This document shows positions 34,884 to 44,238 of a stretch of DNA of 64,000 bases, one piece after another (positions within the stretch are counted from its first letter, which is position 1; each line of letters starts with the position of its first letter). The stretch is taken from assembly GCF_963676735.1 (NCBI RefSeq), contig NZ_OY781464.1:4559001-4623000 (forward strand), in the 5' to 3' direction. Origin of the DNA: an uncultured Draconibacterium sp. (GTDB lineage: Bacteria > Bacteroidota > Bacteroidia > Bacteroidales > Prolixibacteraceae). The position numbers and the translations under genes were made by a program. The notes beneath the pieces are model-generated. The model was not told the origin of the DNA. It saw nothing but the letters and a program-made list of their open reading frames with translations, and made no database searches.

Positions 34884-36362
34884 TCAGGCGACCTGATAAA
34901 GGGGAAGCTTAAATTCGAAACGCGTTCCTTTGTTTAATTGGCTGTACACCTTAATGGAGGATTGGTGGAGGTCGAGAATTTTTTTAACGATAGCAAGACC
35001 CAAGCCGGTGCTGTTGGCGCCATTTGTTTTTTTGCCTTTGTAGTAGCGTGTAAAAATATTGGGTAATTCGTCCTCTGCAATTCCTTTTCCGGTGTCGGCA
35101 ATTTTAACCAGTATGCCATCATTTTGCAGCTCCAATTCAATGGTTACCACATCATTGGCGTTGCAATATTTTATGGCGTTATCCAAAATATTCTGAAAAA
35201 CCCGGTCGGTCATTTGTATATCGGCATACACCAAAGGCAAACTTTTCGAGTAAATAGTGTTAATACTTATGTTTTTTTCTTTGGCAATCAGTTGAAATTT
35301 ATCGGCAACATCCTGCACCAGTTCAGCTACCTGTACCGGTTCGGGCTGAATGCTTTGTGCATTTGATTCGAGCTTCGACAGCTCAAACAAGTCGTTAACA
35401 AGCTTGCTAAGGTTTTCCGAGTTTTGAAGAATTATATTCAGGTATTTTGTACGCTCTTCATCCGCTATGTTATCGTCTTTTAGCAGAATGGTTTCGGCAA
35501 AACCCTGTATGGAAGCGATAGGGCTCCTTAAATCGTGCGAAACATTGGCAATCAGCTCTTTCCGCAGAGCCTCAACACTCTTTAGCTGAATAATATTCTG
35601 TTCAATGGTTTGCGCCATGGTATTAAATGTTTCGGCCATATTGTCGAGTTCACCTTTATTGTTATGCTGAATGCGTACCGAGTGGTTCCCCTCTTTAAAG
35701 CTACGCACGGCATTTATTATTTTATTCAGATTTCGGGTAATAATCCATATGGCAAGCAAGCCTAAAAGCGACGTCAGCAGAAGTGCCACAAGCAGGCTGC
35801 GAACCCCCAGCTTTAGAATGAAACTATTTTGCAACGAAGCCATTACAGAAGTGTACTGATTGCTGGCTAAAACAATATACATGTACCCTTTTAGCTGGTT
35901 TTCTTCGATAATTTCGGCTGCCGAGAATATTTTAGGAGATCCCGGATTTCGGGGGTCGTCACCTCTGATGATACGATCATTGCTTCGATTCAGGAATTGT
36001 TTTATAGGGCCAAGATCAACTTTGTCTGATTTAACATCTTTTGTTGGAACAACGTAAGTGATGATGTTTCCTTCCGGGTCAAGCAGATATACTTCGATGC
36101 TCGGGTGAACAGCCATGGCCGAATGCATTAACACATGAATGGCTTCCTTTTTAACCTTTCCATCCACAAAAATAGGCGTAACCTCGTTAATGGCACCAAT
36201 GGCAATTTCGCCATTTATTTTTTGCTGAGCTTCTTCGTTGTAATCGGCCGAAAATTTCACCGAAATCAATATAAAAATCAAGGTAAGCAATACCGTAAAG
36301 GCTAAGAATATACCGGAAACTTTCCAGTAAAGGCTGTTAAATATTTTGTTTCGTTTTGTCAT
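34884..36362 (-). CDS. PhoR-like sensor histidine kinase with HAMP domain
   Basis: 492 aa from the ATG at 36362, four bases after the response-regulator stop. A TTG- or GTG-type extension to 36395 would overlap that gene and is less likely. Helix 1 (~residues 10-32) and helix 2 (~168-190) bound a ~135-residue periplasmic sensor domain. A HAMP domain (~195-245) is followed by the H-box ANVSHDLRSPIASI and ATPase motifs N (QNILDNAIKYC), G1 (DTGKGIAEDE), F (FTRYYKG) and G2 (STGLGLAIV). It phosphorylates the adjacent OmpR-type regulator. Its position beside the permease array and the RskA-like lipoprotein suggests envelope stress or an exported compound as signal (inference). Confidence 0.93.
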   Translation of the reverse strand: MTKRNKIFNSLYWKVSGIFLAFTVLLTLIFILISVKFSADYNEEAQQKINGEIAIGAINEVTPIFVDGKVKKEAIHVLMHSAMAVHPSIEVYLLDPEGNIITYVVPTKDVKSDKVDLGPIKQFLNRSNDRIIRGDDPRNPGSPKIFSAAEIIEENQLKGYMYIVLASNQYTSVMASLQNSFILKLGVRSLLVALLLTSLLGLLAIWIITRNLNKIINAVRSFKEGNHSVRIQHNNKGELDNMAETFNTMAQTIEQNIIQLKSVEALRKELIANVSHDLRSPIASIQGFAETILLKDDNIADEERTKYLNIILQNSENLSKLVNDLFELSKLESNAQSIQPEPVQVAELVQDVADKFQLIAKEKNISINTIYSKSLPLVYADIQMTDRVFQNILDNAIKYCNANDVVTIELELQNDGILVKIADTGKGIAEDELPNIFTRYYKGKKTNGANSTGLGLAIVKKILDLHQSSIKVYSQLNKGTRFEFKLPLYQVA

Positions 36363-36366
36363 AACA

Positions 36367-37068
36367 CTACAGTTCGTCGTTAAATTTATAGCCAACTCCC
36401 CAGCTGGTTAAAATGTATTTTGGGTGGTTTATATCGGGTTCAATTTTTGCCCGTAAGCGATTGATGTGCGAATTTACTGTATGCTCGTAGCCATTAAAAT
36501 TATATCCCCAAACCTGGTCAAGAAGGTCGTTGCGGCTAAAAACTTTCCCTGGTTTTTGGGCCATTAAAACAAGCAGTTCAAATTCTTTTGGTGTGAGCTC
36601 AAGTTTGTTATTGTCAAGCGTTACCTTTCTTTTTCCCAGATCAATATGCAGACTGTTAATGCTTAGCGTTTCGGTTTCATTGCCGGAGGTTTCGCTGCTT
36701 AAAGAATTAATACGGCGTAAAATGGCTTTAACACGGGCAATAAATTCGCGAATGCTGAAAGGTTTGGTCAGGTAATCGTCAGCGCCGGTTTCAAGCCCCA
36801 AAACTTTATCAATTTCTTCGCTTTTAGCAGTTAGCATCAGTATGTGGGTATTTACTTTATCGGCGCGTAACTGGCGGCACACCTCCAGCCCATCCATTCC
36901 CGGAAGCATAAGGTCTAAAACAATAAGACAGTATTCGCCTGATGCGGCTTTTTCATATCCCTGGCGGCCATCGGTTGCGATATCAACCTCGCAGTTTAAA
37001 TCTCTGAGGTGAATGCTAACCAGCTCACCAATATGTGCATCATCTTCAATTAATAATACCTTACTCAT
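36367..37068 (-). CDS. OmpR/PhoB-family response regulator
   Basis: A 233-aa regulator. The receiver has acidic pocket IEDD, phosphoacceptor D52 in LIVLDLMLPG, and conserved T and K in MLTAKSEE and DYLTKPFSI. The C-terminal winged-helix DNA-binding domain (~135-231) includes LTPKEFELLVLMAQKPGKVF and VNSHINRLRAKIE. It is upstream of, and nearly adjacent to, its kinase gene. The 217-bp gap to the divergent zinc-ribbon operon (37069-37285) should hold promoters for both; no clear site could be fixed there. Confidence 0.95.
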   Translation of the reverse strand: MSKVLLIEDDAHIGELVSIHLRDLNCEVDIATDGRQGYEKAASGEYCLIVLDLMLPGMDGLEVCRQLRADKVNTHILMLTAKSEEIDKVLGLETGADDYLTKPFSIREFIARVKAILRRINSLSSETSGNETETLSINSLHIDLGKRKVTLDNNKLELTPKEFELLVLMAQKPGKVFSRNDLLDQVWGYNFNGYEHTVNSHINRLRAKIEPDINHPKYILTSWGVGYKFNDEL

Positions 37069-37285
37069 TGCTTCTTTTCTTTAAATTGCAACAATAACAA
37101 ACAAGTATCACAAAAAGGTCACAAATACCTTGAGTTTTCTTAACAGGAAGCAAATTAGCAGCTTAATTCTTTTGGAACAGATCCGGTGTTTGTACTACTT
37201 TTTTTAATAATTCTAATTATGAAATCGGTATTTCTATTTAACTCAATAGTTTATATATTTAAGGTGTCAACTGATTTTTAAAAAC

Positions 37286-37846
37286 ATGAACCTAACAAAT
37301 TGCCCGAAATGTCACAATGTGGTAACACCTGACGACAAATTCTGTCCAGGTTGTGGTGCAAATCTCGAAGAATTTTTATCAACTCGATCCTCCGTATTTT
37401 GTTCGAGATGCGGCCACCGGAATCCACAAAGTGCTTCGTTTTGCGAAAAATGTGGGAATACGCTTACCGAACCGCCAGTAGTTTCTAACAAAGACCCAAA
37501 AGAAAAAGAGGGTCCCCAAAAGATTGTTTCAAAGGGAAGCTATTCGGGAAAAATGAACACAGGAAAATCGAAGCTCCTCAAACGCCTGATTATTGCGGCA
37601 GTTATAATTGTACTGCTTTGCGCAGTAGCCATTATAATTTGGTTTCAGGTTGACGATAATGCGGAAGAAAAACTAAAAGAAACACTCCGGATTCCGGGTG
37701 CAGTTGTTATTATCGGCTTTGCTGTTTATGTCGCCATTTTCGGAAAATCTAAAAAAGGAAGAAGAGGAGGGGGAAACTACGACGACGATGATTGGGACGA
37801 TGATGACGACGGCGATTGGGGTGACGATGGTGGAGATGACGACTAA
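37286..37846 (+). CDS. Double zinc-ribbon membrane protein with poly-acidic tail
   Basis: A 186-aa protein and first gene of the zinc-ribbon operon. Two zinc ribbons are visible: C6/C9/C20/C23 (CPKCH...CPGCG) and C39/C42/C53/C56 (CSRCG...CEKCG). A linker (KEGPQKIVSKGS) like those of the later genes follows, then membrane segments at ~101-120 and ~138-152, and a tail rich in Gly and Asp (residues ~163-186, DDDDWDDDDDGDWGDD). The Asp/Trp/Gly tail may bind divalent metal or a basic partner. No enzyme motif is seen. Function unknown; the next gene starts 25 bases downstream. Confidence 0.8.
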   Translation: MNLTNCPKCHNVVTPDDKFCPGCGANLEEFLSTRSSVFCSRCGHRNPQSASFCEKCGNTLTEPPVVSNKDPKEKEGPQKIVSKGSYSGKMNTGKSKLLKRLIIAAVIIVLLCAVAIIIWFQVDDNAEEKLKETLRIPGAVVIIGFAVYVAIFGKSKKGRRGGGNYDDDDWDDDDDGDWGDDGGDDD

Positions 37847-37871
37847 AAAATAACAATCCAAAAATAGAAAT

Positions 37872-38750
37872 ATGCCTTTCTGTACACAATGTGGTAATGA
37901 ACTTTCTGCCGGAGTCCGGTTTTGCGGAAAATGCGGAAAAGAACAACAAGCAACCGAAAACCTGTGCGCCAAATGCGGGAAAGAACTGGAAGAACATGAA
38001 AAATTCTGCTCAGGATGCGGAACTCCGGTTGCCGGAAATGTTGAACCAAAGCCTGAACCACAAAAACAGCCTGAGCCTGAACCGGTGAAAGAAGAAAAAC
38101 TTACCAAAGAAGGCCGGAAAATAATTTCCGGAGGCCCCAAAGCAGATCAGCCTGCAAAAGCCACATCGAAACGAGTACCAACGAAAACCAAACAAAAGAA
38201 AAAGCGAAGCCCGTTGGGCTGTTTTTTCCGTACCCTGTTTATTCTAATTGCTATAGTTTTTGGGGCGGCAGTGCTAATTATTGGGGTAAATGTTTTATTT
38301 CTTGAAGACCAGGATGCGGCAGACAATAGTGATACACGCGTTGAGACAGATCATAATAAGGGCTTAACAGACACCAATATTCCCGGCATTGTGGATATTG
38401 AGGAGGGCGATGTAAGCCATTTGCCGGAAAACCGAAATAAAGCGCAGCAAAAACAAGCAGCACGAAAAAATACGGTTGATTTAGACCCCGAGGATCCAAA
38501 CAGTGCGGATAAATACCACTTTGGCGTTAATGTTGATCCCGATCCTTACAAAGCTCTTGACTACTACCAGCAACTGGTTGCAAAAGGTGATGCCAATGCC
38601 ATGGTTAAGTTGGCCGAATATTATGAGCAGGGAATTTGGGTGAAAAAAGATAAACAAAAAGCCAGCGAGTTACTAAAAAAGGCCGCAGAGCTAGGCGCTG
38701 TTGAAGCCCAATGGGAACTGGAATATGCACAGAAAAACAGCAAAAATTAA
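37872..38750 (+). CDS. Double zinc-ribbon protein with membrane anchor and Sel1-like repeats
   Basis: A 292-aa protein with zinc ribbons C4/C7/C18/C21 and C32/C35/C46/C49, then a Pro/Glu/Lys-rich linker containing KLTKEGRKIISGGPK (76-90). A single membrane helix lies at ~118-143, followed by an acidic region with GIVDIEEGD (172-180). The C-terminus (~227-285) shows tandem Sel1/TPR-like helices (YYQQLVAKGDANAMVKLAEY, then AAELGAVEAQWELEYA). The ribbons should be cytoplasmic and the Sel1 part periplasmic. The linker and the GIVDIE motif recur in the 885-aa protein at 40772. Function unknown. Confidence 0.85.
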   Translation: MPFCTQCGNELSAGVRFCGKCGKEQQATENLCAKCGKELEEHEKFCSGCGTPVAGNVEPKPEPQKQPEPEPVKEEKLTKEGRKIISGGPKADQPAKATSKRVPTKTKQKKKRSPLGCFFRTLFILIAIVFGAAVLIIGVNVLFLEDQDAADNSDTRVETDHNKGLTDTNIPGIVDIEEGDVSHLPENRNKAQQKQAARKNTVDLDPEDPNSADKYHFGVNVDPDPYKALDYYQQLVAKGDANAMVKLAEYYEQGIWVKKDKQKASELLKKAAELGAVEAQWELEYAQKNSKN

Positions 38751-38762
38751 CAACAGCAAATT

Positions 38763-40763
38763 ATGAAAAAAATAAACCGATATAGTTTAGTTATCATATG
38801 CTTTTTTGCGTTTTGCGTTTGTAGTGCTCAGAGTCAAAAATCGCAAACCCAAGAAGCATTAGCAACGGGACAAACCTTTGTAAAAGCCGAAACAATAAAA
38901 GCCATAGAGGCCAACCTGATTAAAGCGCTGGAGGCAGAGCGCAACAGCCAGGCGGTAACAAATGCCATGACAAAATTCTGGGAGTCGGCCAAAGGATTAA
39001 ACCAGGAACAGGTAGAGGCTTTGGCCAACCGCTTTGTATCGGCCACGAAAACGAACCTGAAAAAACTTTCCGCTCTTTCGCCCAGTCAGTTAAAAAACTA
39101 CGCCCGTGAGGTTTCTGGCAATATAAAAATTGATGCAAATACCCTAAAACAAATAGTTTATGGTGCAGGCGACAAGGCAGGAAATGCTACCTTAAAAACC
39201 TTGCAGGAAATTGACGATGTTTTGGCCAAAACGGGAAAAGTATCGAAAGATTTACTGCTTAAGCTTCAGAGCGAAGCAAGTGGTTTGGATCCCAACCAGG
39301 CCAGGGCGTTTTACGATTTGTTGAAGGACAAAGTAGCGGGCGATTGGAAAGACATTAAAAACCTGGACAAAGCCAGTGATGGCATTGGAAAATATGTGGG
39401 AACAGTTGTTGATGGTGTTTTTGTATTAAGCGATGCCTACGATATTTATTACAGCGATGATGAGCCGGAGATAAAAGCAATTAATGCAACCGGAAAAATA
39501 ATTGATTATGGGGTGAGTACCGGAGCAGGTGCTGCGAGTGCAGCTCTGGGAGGTGGTTTGGGACCAGGTTTGGTTATTGCTTTAACTGCTAATCGTGTTT
39601 CAACATTGTATACTGAAATTGCCATGCTTCAAAAAGAAAAAGAAGCAGCCGCCAATGCCGAATTGAATGAAAAAATAAACAACTCGATATTGGTTCGTCG
39701 TCAACTGGTAAATATTAGTAATCTCATTAAATCAGGCGATTTAAACAAGGCCAACTTTTTACTGAACAAAGTTCGGCAATTCCTGGTAAAACATAATTTC
39801 GATAATGTAGAAATGCTCTTGCAACTGCATAATGAGCTAGAACAGAAAGCAAAGGAGGCCGAGCGTAACGAGCAAATCAACCAGCTAATTAATACTGCCC
39901 GCTACCCGTATCGCGATGCATTAAATTATTACAAGAAAGGCCTTGAGTTAAATTGGGCAAAGAAATACGCAGCCGAAGCACTAAATATCCTTCAGAACGG
40001 TGCAAAAAAGTATCCTGAAATAAAAAATCTGAAAGCCATTACGATTACACAGCAACTTATAAAAGCTATTGATGCGAAAATTGCCGGAGCACCCCGTTTA
40101 TCCATTACGTCCATAAAGGCTCCGAAAAAAGTATATGTAGGGCAAGCCATAGAAATTTATGTTGCCGTGCAGGGCGGTATTCCGTATTACAAAACCACCG
40201 GCGATATTGGCGGAAATATCTCGGATGACGTGGTAACAGTGTACTGGGAGGCTCCTGAAAAGCCGGGGAAAAAGCATGTTAACCTTAAAATTCAGGATTG
40301 TATGGGAACAGTGGCAGCAAAATCTACTGATATCGAGGTTGTTATTCCGGAAGAAGTGGGCGGTTTTCCTTATGGAGAATGGTCGACCATGAATGTACCA
40401 CAAAATACAGTGGAAGGAGATGTCCTTAATTTCGACTCGAAAGCAGAAACCGACAGTTATTACAAGAAAAAAATTGCAGAAACAATAAGTAATCCTGTAT
40501 TTTCAAGCCATCCGTCGAAATATGTTGATGATGAGGTTACAATGAAGTTTACCCCAGAGAACTACACTTTTACTAAGAAGAACAACCTGTATATAATTAC
40601 CCCAATTGTGCAGAACGATAAATACCGGATCACTTATATTTTACGATTAACAGATCATCAAAATTTTGAGGGAAAATTTATTGGGAGTCAGGAGTTTAAG
40701 ACATCGAAAGGTACTTTCTACTGGTTTAATTACATGGATATTAAAGGCACAAAAATTAAATAA
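38763..40763 (+). CDS. Secreted protein of unknown function with helical N-half and hydrophobic Gly/Ala module
   Basis: A 666-aa protein with a signal peptide (about residues 7-22, ending VCSAQ). Residues ~30-215 are predicted long helices rich in Ala/Lys/Gln. Residues 226-245 (YDIYYSDDEPEIKAINATGK) lead into a Gly/Ala-rich hydrophobic stretch (~246-278, STGAGAASAALGGG and following). Helical repeats (~285-430), an Ig-like strand region (~440-545) and a C-terminal beta domain come next. It is the only operon member without a zinc ribbon apart from the TPR gene, and it shares the YD..YSD/AIN.T module with the protein encoded 3' of it. Membrane-inserting hydrophobic hairpins look similar, but no toxin or enzyme can be named. 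Confidence 0.75.
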   Translation: MKKINRYSLVIICFFAFCVCSAQSQKSQTQEALATGQTFVKAETIKAIEANLIKALEAERNSQAVTNAMTKFWESAKGLNQEQVEALANRFVSATKTNLKKLSALSPSQLKNYAREVSGNIKIDANTLKQIVYGAGDKAGNATLKTLQEIDDVLAKTGKVSKDLLLKLQSEASGLDPNQARAFYDLLKDKVAGDWKDIKNLDKASDGIGKYVGTVVDGVFVLSDAYDIYYSDDEPEIKAINATGKIIDYGVSTGAGAASAALGGGLGPGLVIALTANRVSTLYTEIAMLQKEKEAAANAELNEKINNSILVRRQLVNISNLIKSGDLNKANFLLNKVRQFLVKHNFDNVEMLLQLHNELEQKAKEAERNEQINQLINTARYPYRDALNYYKKGLELNWAKKYAAEALNILQNGAKKYPEIKNLKAITITQQLIKAIDAKIAGAPRLSITSIKAPKKVYVGQAIEIYVAVQGGIPYYKTTGDIGGNISDDVVTVYWEAPEKPGKKHVNLKIQDCMGTVAAKSTDIEVVIPEEVGGFPYGEWSTMNVPQNTVEGDVLNFDSKAETDSYYKKKIAETISNPVFSSHPSKYVDDEVTMKFTPENYTFTKKNNLYIITPIVQNDKYRITYILRLTDHQNFEGKFIGSQEFKTSKGTFYWFNYMDIKGTKIK

Positions 40764-40771
40764 TAACGATT

Positions 40772-43429
40772 ATGGCATTCTGTTCAAACTGTGGAAATGA
40801 AATTTCTGAAGGAGCCAAATTTTGTGGCTCGTGCGGAAGCCCACAAGAATTAAAACCAAATTCGTGTAAAAACTGCGGAAAAGTTTTAGACGATAACGAA
40901 AAGTTTTGTTCGGGTTGTGGAACGCCTGTTGCCACAACATCAAAAGCTGCCCCGGATTCACAAAAACAACCGGAACCAAAGCCAGAACCACCGAAACAAA
41001 AACTTACCAAAGAAGGCCGGAAAATAATTTCAGGCGGCCCAAAGCCTGAACAAAATATGAAGGGTGATCCAACACCGCCTCCTCCAATTAATACACCACC
41101 CCCAAAAAAGAAAAAGGGATGTAGAGGCTGCGCGATTACAGCTATTTTTATTTTGGCAGTACTTATTGTTCTTACTATGTTGATGTACAATAAGGTTTCT
41201 GATTGGTGGCAAAATTTAGACACAGAACAGACCAGTGAAAACATTCTGGATAGCGAAGGTGTTGACGGGATTGTAGATATCGAACCAGAAAAAACTAGAT
41301 CCAAACAATCAAAATCCTCCAATGAAGTTGGAATTAAGATTCCTGTAAATATCAAAGGAAAACCAATTACAAAAGAATCACTTAAAGTCTCGGCAGAAAA
41401 TACAGTTGCTAAGTTTAAAAAGGTAAAAGTCGATTTTGGACAATTTGTTCTGGACAAAGAAACATCGGTAATTGTTGAAGAATACAAGCAACAGGTGATT
41501 GATGGTGAATGCTCGGTTGTTGCCTACGACATTGAACTTAAAGGAAAAAGCAAGTTCGACGATTTTATAACCATATCGCTGCCCTACAACCAATTGTTTA
41601 TTAAGAACGGAAAAGCTGAAGAGTGTGTAGCTGCGCAATATTACAATCCTAAAACAAAAAAATGGGAACCCGTTTTGTATGATTTAGATACTAAAAACAA
41701 AGTTGTACATATCCGGACCAATCATCTTAGCCGCTATGGAGTTTTTACGGTAAAAAATGCGACCAAAAGACATGCATACATTTCAAATGTATATATCCCC
41801 AATAGTTATTTAAAAGGTGATAGAAAAGACATGCATATTGAAGTTTTGGAAAGTTATTACGAAAACGACCGTCAATTAGGCAAAGAAGCTTTAAATCAGG
41901 GCTTATCGTTTTGGAGCAAGTTTTCCGGAAATTCAGGGGTAGCAATTAACACTCTAACTGCTGGTGGAAGCTATTCTACAGATTTTACAAACAAACTAAA
42001 TAATGGCTTCAAAAACCTTGGTTACGCAGCCAGTATAGTACAACTGGGTTACGATTTATGTTATAGCGACAACAAAACAACGGCTATCAACCTCACCAAA
42101 AACATAATGAACCAGTTGGTTGCCGAGTTTGGTACTCCGGTAATTAACATCGCATTTATTGGTGTTTATTTTATCGATATTGCCTTAACAGAATTTGGTA
42201 ATGCAATGCTCGCTCAAAAATACAAAGAGCTTTGGGAGGTATACGATTTTTACAATAAAACCTATAACGAACGTTCGTTAAAAGAGTGGCGCAGGTTAAT
42301 GATTGATATACATAAGGATAATGCCGATAATCCTGCAGAGGCATACAAGGAAATAATGGAAGAAATTGAAGATTATGCCTGGAAATTTATGAAAACTACG
42401 AAAGTAGGTACAGATAATGAAAACACAGCAGAGCTAAATTCATTAGCAGCAGAAGCAGGTTTAAAACGAATGACCTGGCCCAGTCAAAAAGATATTGAAG
42501 GAGTATATGGTGAGGGCAAACAACGAATTATCGATCAATTATACCCAGTGTTTACATCAGTAAATAACTGGCGTTTTTATAACCTTAAATTAGAGCTAAC
42601 AAAAGAGGCGGCGTTGATGGCAAAAATGCTAAACGAGAAGGTGAATTTAACCATTACTGAAAACCTTGCTAAAGGCGAAAAAGCAAAATATGGGGGGTAC
42701 AAAGTGGCCATAAGACCACTTGATAAAGGTGTGGATAAAAAGAACTGGACGGGAACCTTAAAAGAATCGGGCATAACCAAAACGAACTTTACTTTCATTG
42801 GTCATTATACTGCCGGAAAACCAAACCGTGTAGAAATATATAAACCCAGTGACCGTGTCGATATTGAAAAGCCAACAATAGTAAAAGATTTTATTGTTGA
42901 TGGAGAAAATGAAATTGTTATTGAATTGGGTAATATGGCAAAAAGTAAATGGGTTTTATTTAATACCGAATTTGAGGATAATTCAATGGATATTATGGTA
43001 AAACACAATACTAGCATAAATAACGGAAGTCTATCTTCCTCTTGTATTCCTTCTAATCCATCAAGCTCAAGTTTTTCAAACTATACAACTACGGCTAAGT
43101 GGACGGCATTTAAAAATACATACATACCTGATGAACCTGTAACAACAAAAGCTTTCGTCAATTTTAAAGGGAATAATGCTACAAATATGAAACTTTCAAT
43201 AAAATTTTATAGTACATTACGAGATTCAGAAAAAATGGATTTTAGAGGCAGGTCTTCTCACGGAGGAGTGGATGGCATGTTAGTTTATTCTGATGGTCAG
43301 GAAACAGACAAAGGTGAATTTTCAACAGTAGCCCCTAAGCCATTAAACAGCTCTGATGTATGGATAATAACTGTTCACGGAGAAGGAGGAAAATTTAAGA
43401 TGTATTATAAACCACAACCAATTAAATAA
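40772..43429 (+). CDS. Large double zinc-ribbon membrane-anchored protein with periplasmic multi-domain region
   Basis: An 885-aa protein. Zinc ribbons C4/C7/C18/C21 and C32/C35/C46/C49 are followed by a Pro-rich linker with KLTKEGRKIISGGPK (77-91) and a PPPP/KKKK segment, one membrane helix (~118-140), and GIVDIEPEK (166-174). Residues ~185-330 are beta-rich and end in HLSRYGVFTV, like the end of ZU5-type domains (inference). Residues 427-445 (YDLCYSDNKTTAINLTKNI) match the module of the preceding protein and run into a hydrophobic stretch (~447-475). A helical region and a C-terminal beta domain (~650-885) follow. The gene begins nine bases after the previous stop. Function unknown. Confidence 0.8.
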   Translation: MAFCSNCGNEISEGAKFCGSCGSPQELKPNSCKNCGKVLDDNEKFCSGCGTPVATTSKAAPDSQKQPEPKPEPPKQKLTKEGRKIISGGPKPEQNMKGDPTPPPPINTPPPKKKKGCRGCAITAIFILAVLIVLTMLMYNKVSDWWQNLDTEQTSENILDSEGVDGIVDIEPEKTRSKQSKSSNEVGIKIPVNIKGKPITKESLKVSAENTVAKFKKVKVDFGQFVLDKETSVIVEEYKQQVIDGECSVVAYDIELKGKSKFDDFITISLPYNQLFIKNGKAEECVAAQYYNPKTKKWEPVLYDLDTKNKVVHIRTNHLSRYGVFTVKNATKRHAYISNVYIPNSYLKGDRKDMHIEVLESYYENDRQLGKEALNQGLSFWSKFSGNSGVAINTLTAGGSYSTDFTNKLNNGFKNLGYAASIVQLGYDLCYSDNKTTAINLTKNIMNQLVAEFGTPVINIAFIGVYFIDIALTEFGNAMLAQKYKELWEVYDFYNKTYNERSLKEWRRLMIDIHKDNADNPAEAYKEIMEEIEDYAWKFMKTTKVGTDNENTAELNSLAAEAGLKRMTWPSQKDIEGVYGEGKQRIIDQLYPVFTSVNNWRFYNLKLELTKEAALMAKMLNEKVNLTITENLAKGEKAKYGGYKVAIRPLDKGVDKKNWTGTLKESGITKTNFTFIGHYTAGKPNRVEIYKPSDRVDIEKPTIVKDFIVDGENEIVIELGNMAKSKWVLFNTEFEDNSMDIMVKHNTSINNGSLSSSCIPSNPSSSSFSNYTTTAKWTAFKNTYIPDEPVTTKAFVNFKGNNATNMKLSIKFYSTLRDSEKMDFRGRSSHGGVDGMLVYSDGQETDKGEFSTVAPKPLNSSDVWIITVHGEGGKFKMYYKPQPIK

Positions 43430-43446
43430 AGTTAAAAATTACTATT

Positions 43447-44238
43447 ATGCCATTCTGTTCAAACTGTGGAAATGAAATAAAAGCCGGTGCTGCATTTTGT
43501 GGCAGCTGTGGCAACAAAGTGGGGCAAGCGCAACAGTCAGCAACCCCGCCACCTGTCGGAAAAGTAACCTTCGATGTGGTAACACGCGAACGTTTAAACA
43601 TGGTAAAAGTAGAACTCGAAAATGCTGCTTTCAGGTACGAAGCAGGCGCCATGCACTATATGCAGGGAAACCTGGAATTACAATCGGATTTACCCGGGGT
43701 TGGCAGCATTTTTAAATCGATGATTACCAAAGAAAAAGTTGTAAAGCCTGTAATTAGCGGAAGCGGCACGGTTCATTTAACGCCGTCGTTTGGCGAATTT
43801 ACCATTCTGGAATTGGATAACGACGAATGGATACTTGACCGCGGAGCCTATTATGCATCAGAACTAAATATCGAACTGGGTGCCTTTACCAATCGTGCTA
43901 TCAGCGCTATGTTTTCGGGCGAAAAATGGTTTCAAACCGTTGTGGCTGGTACGGGCAAAGTAATTATTAACTCGGCCGGACCGCTGGAAGAGGTGGAACT
44001 TACAAATGGTAAATTGGTGGTGGATGGAAGTTTTGCAGTTGCCCGCACCTCGGGTATCGAGCTGAAAGTTGCAAAAGCCACACGCGGTATTTTTTCAACC
44101 GTAATTTCGGGCGAAGGATTGGTAAACACCTTTACCGGCACCGGAAAAGTATTGATTGCCCCGGTTGATAATTACTTTAATACCCTGATTCACACCGTTA
44201 GAGCCATCAATAGTAATGTTTTAAGACTACAGAAATGA
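43447..44238 (+). CDS. Zinc-ribbon protein with AIM24-family domain
   Basis: A 263-aa protein with one N-terminal zinc ribbon (C4/C7/C18/C21) followed by an AIM24/TIGR00266-like beta-rich domain (~38-258). The typical Gly-rich strands are visible: SGSGTVHLTPSFGEFTILEL, GAFTNRAISAMFSGEKWF, VVAGTGKVIINSAGPLEEVE and ISGEGLVNTFTGTGKVLIAP. AIM24 proteins are widespread with no agreed biochemical role. The first ~30 bases of the gene are nearly identical to those of the 885-aa protein gene, showing duplication of the ribbon module. The TGA stop is followed in the same frame by 47 open codons that encode another zinc ribbon (see 44239-44382). Confidence 0.88.
   Translation: MPFCSNCGNEIKAGAAFCGSCGNKVGQAQQSATPPPVGKVTFDVVTRERLNMVKVELENAAFRYEAGAMHYMQGNLELQSDLPGVGSIFKSMITKEKVVKPVISGSGTVHLTPSFGEFTILELDNDEWILDRGAYYASELNIELGAFTNRAISAMFSGEKWFQTVVAGTGKVIINSAGPLEEVELTNGKLVVDGSFAVARTSGIELKVAKATRGIFSTVISGEGLVNTFTGTGKVLIAPVDNYFNTLIHTVRAINSNVLRLQK

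Noticed and set aside
44236..44238. TGA of the AIM24 gene as a selenocysteine codon
   Set aside because: No SECIS-like hairpin is evident right after it and the family has no known Cys at this place; truncation or plain readthrough is simpler.
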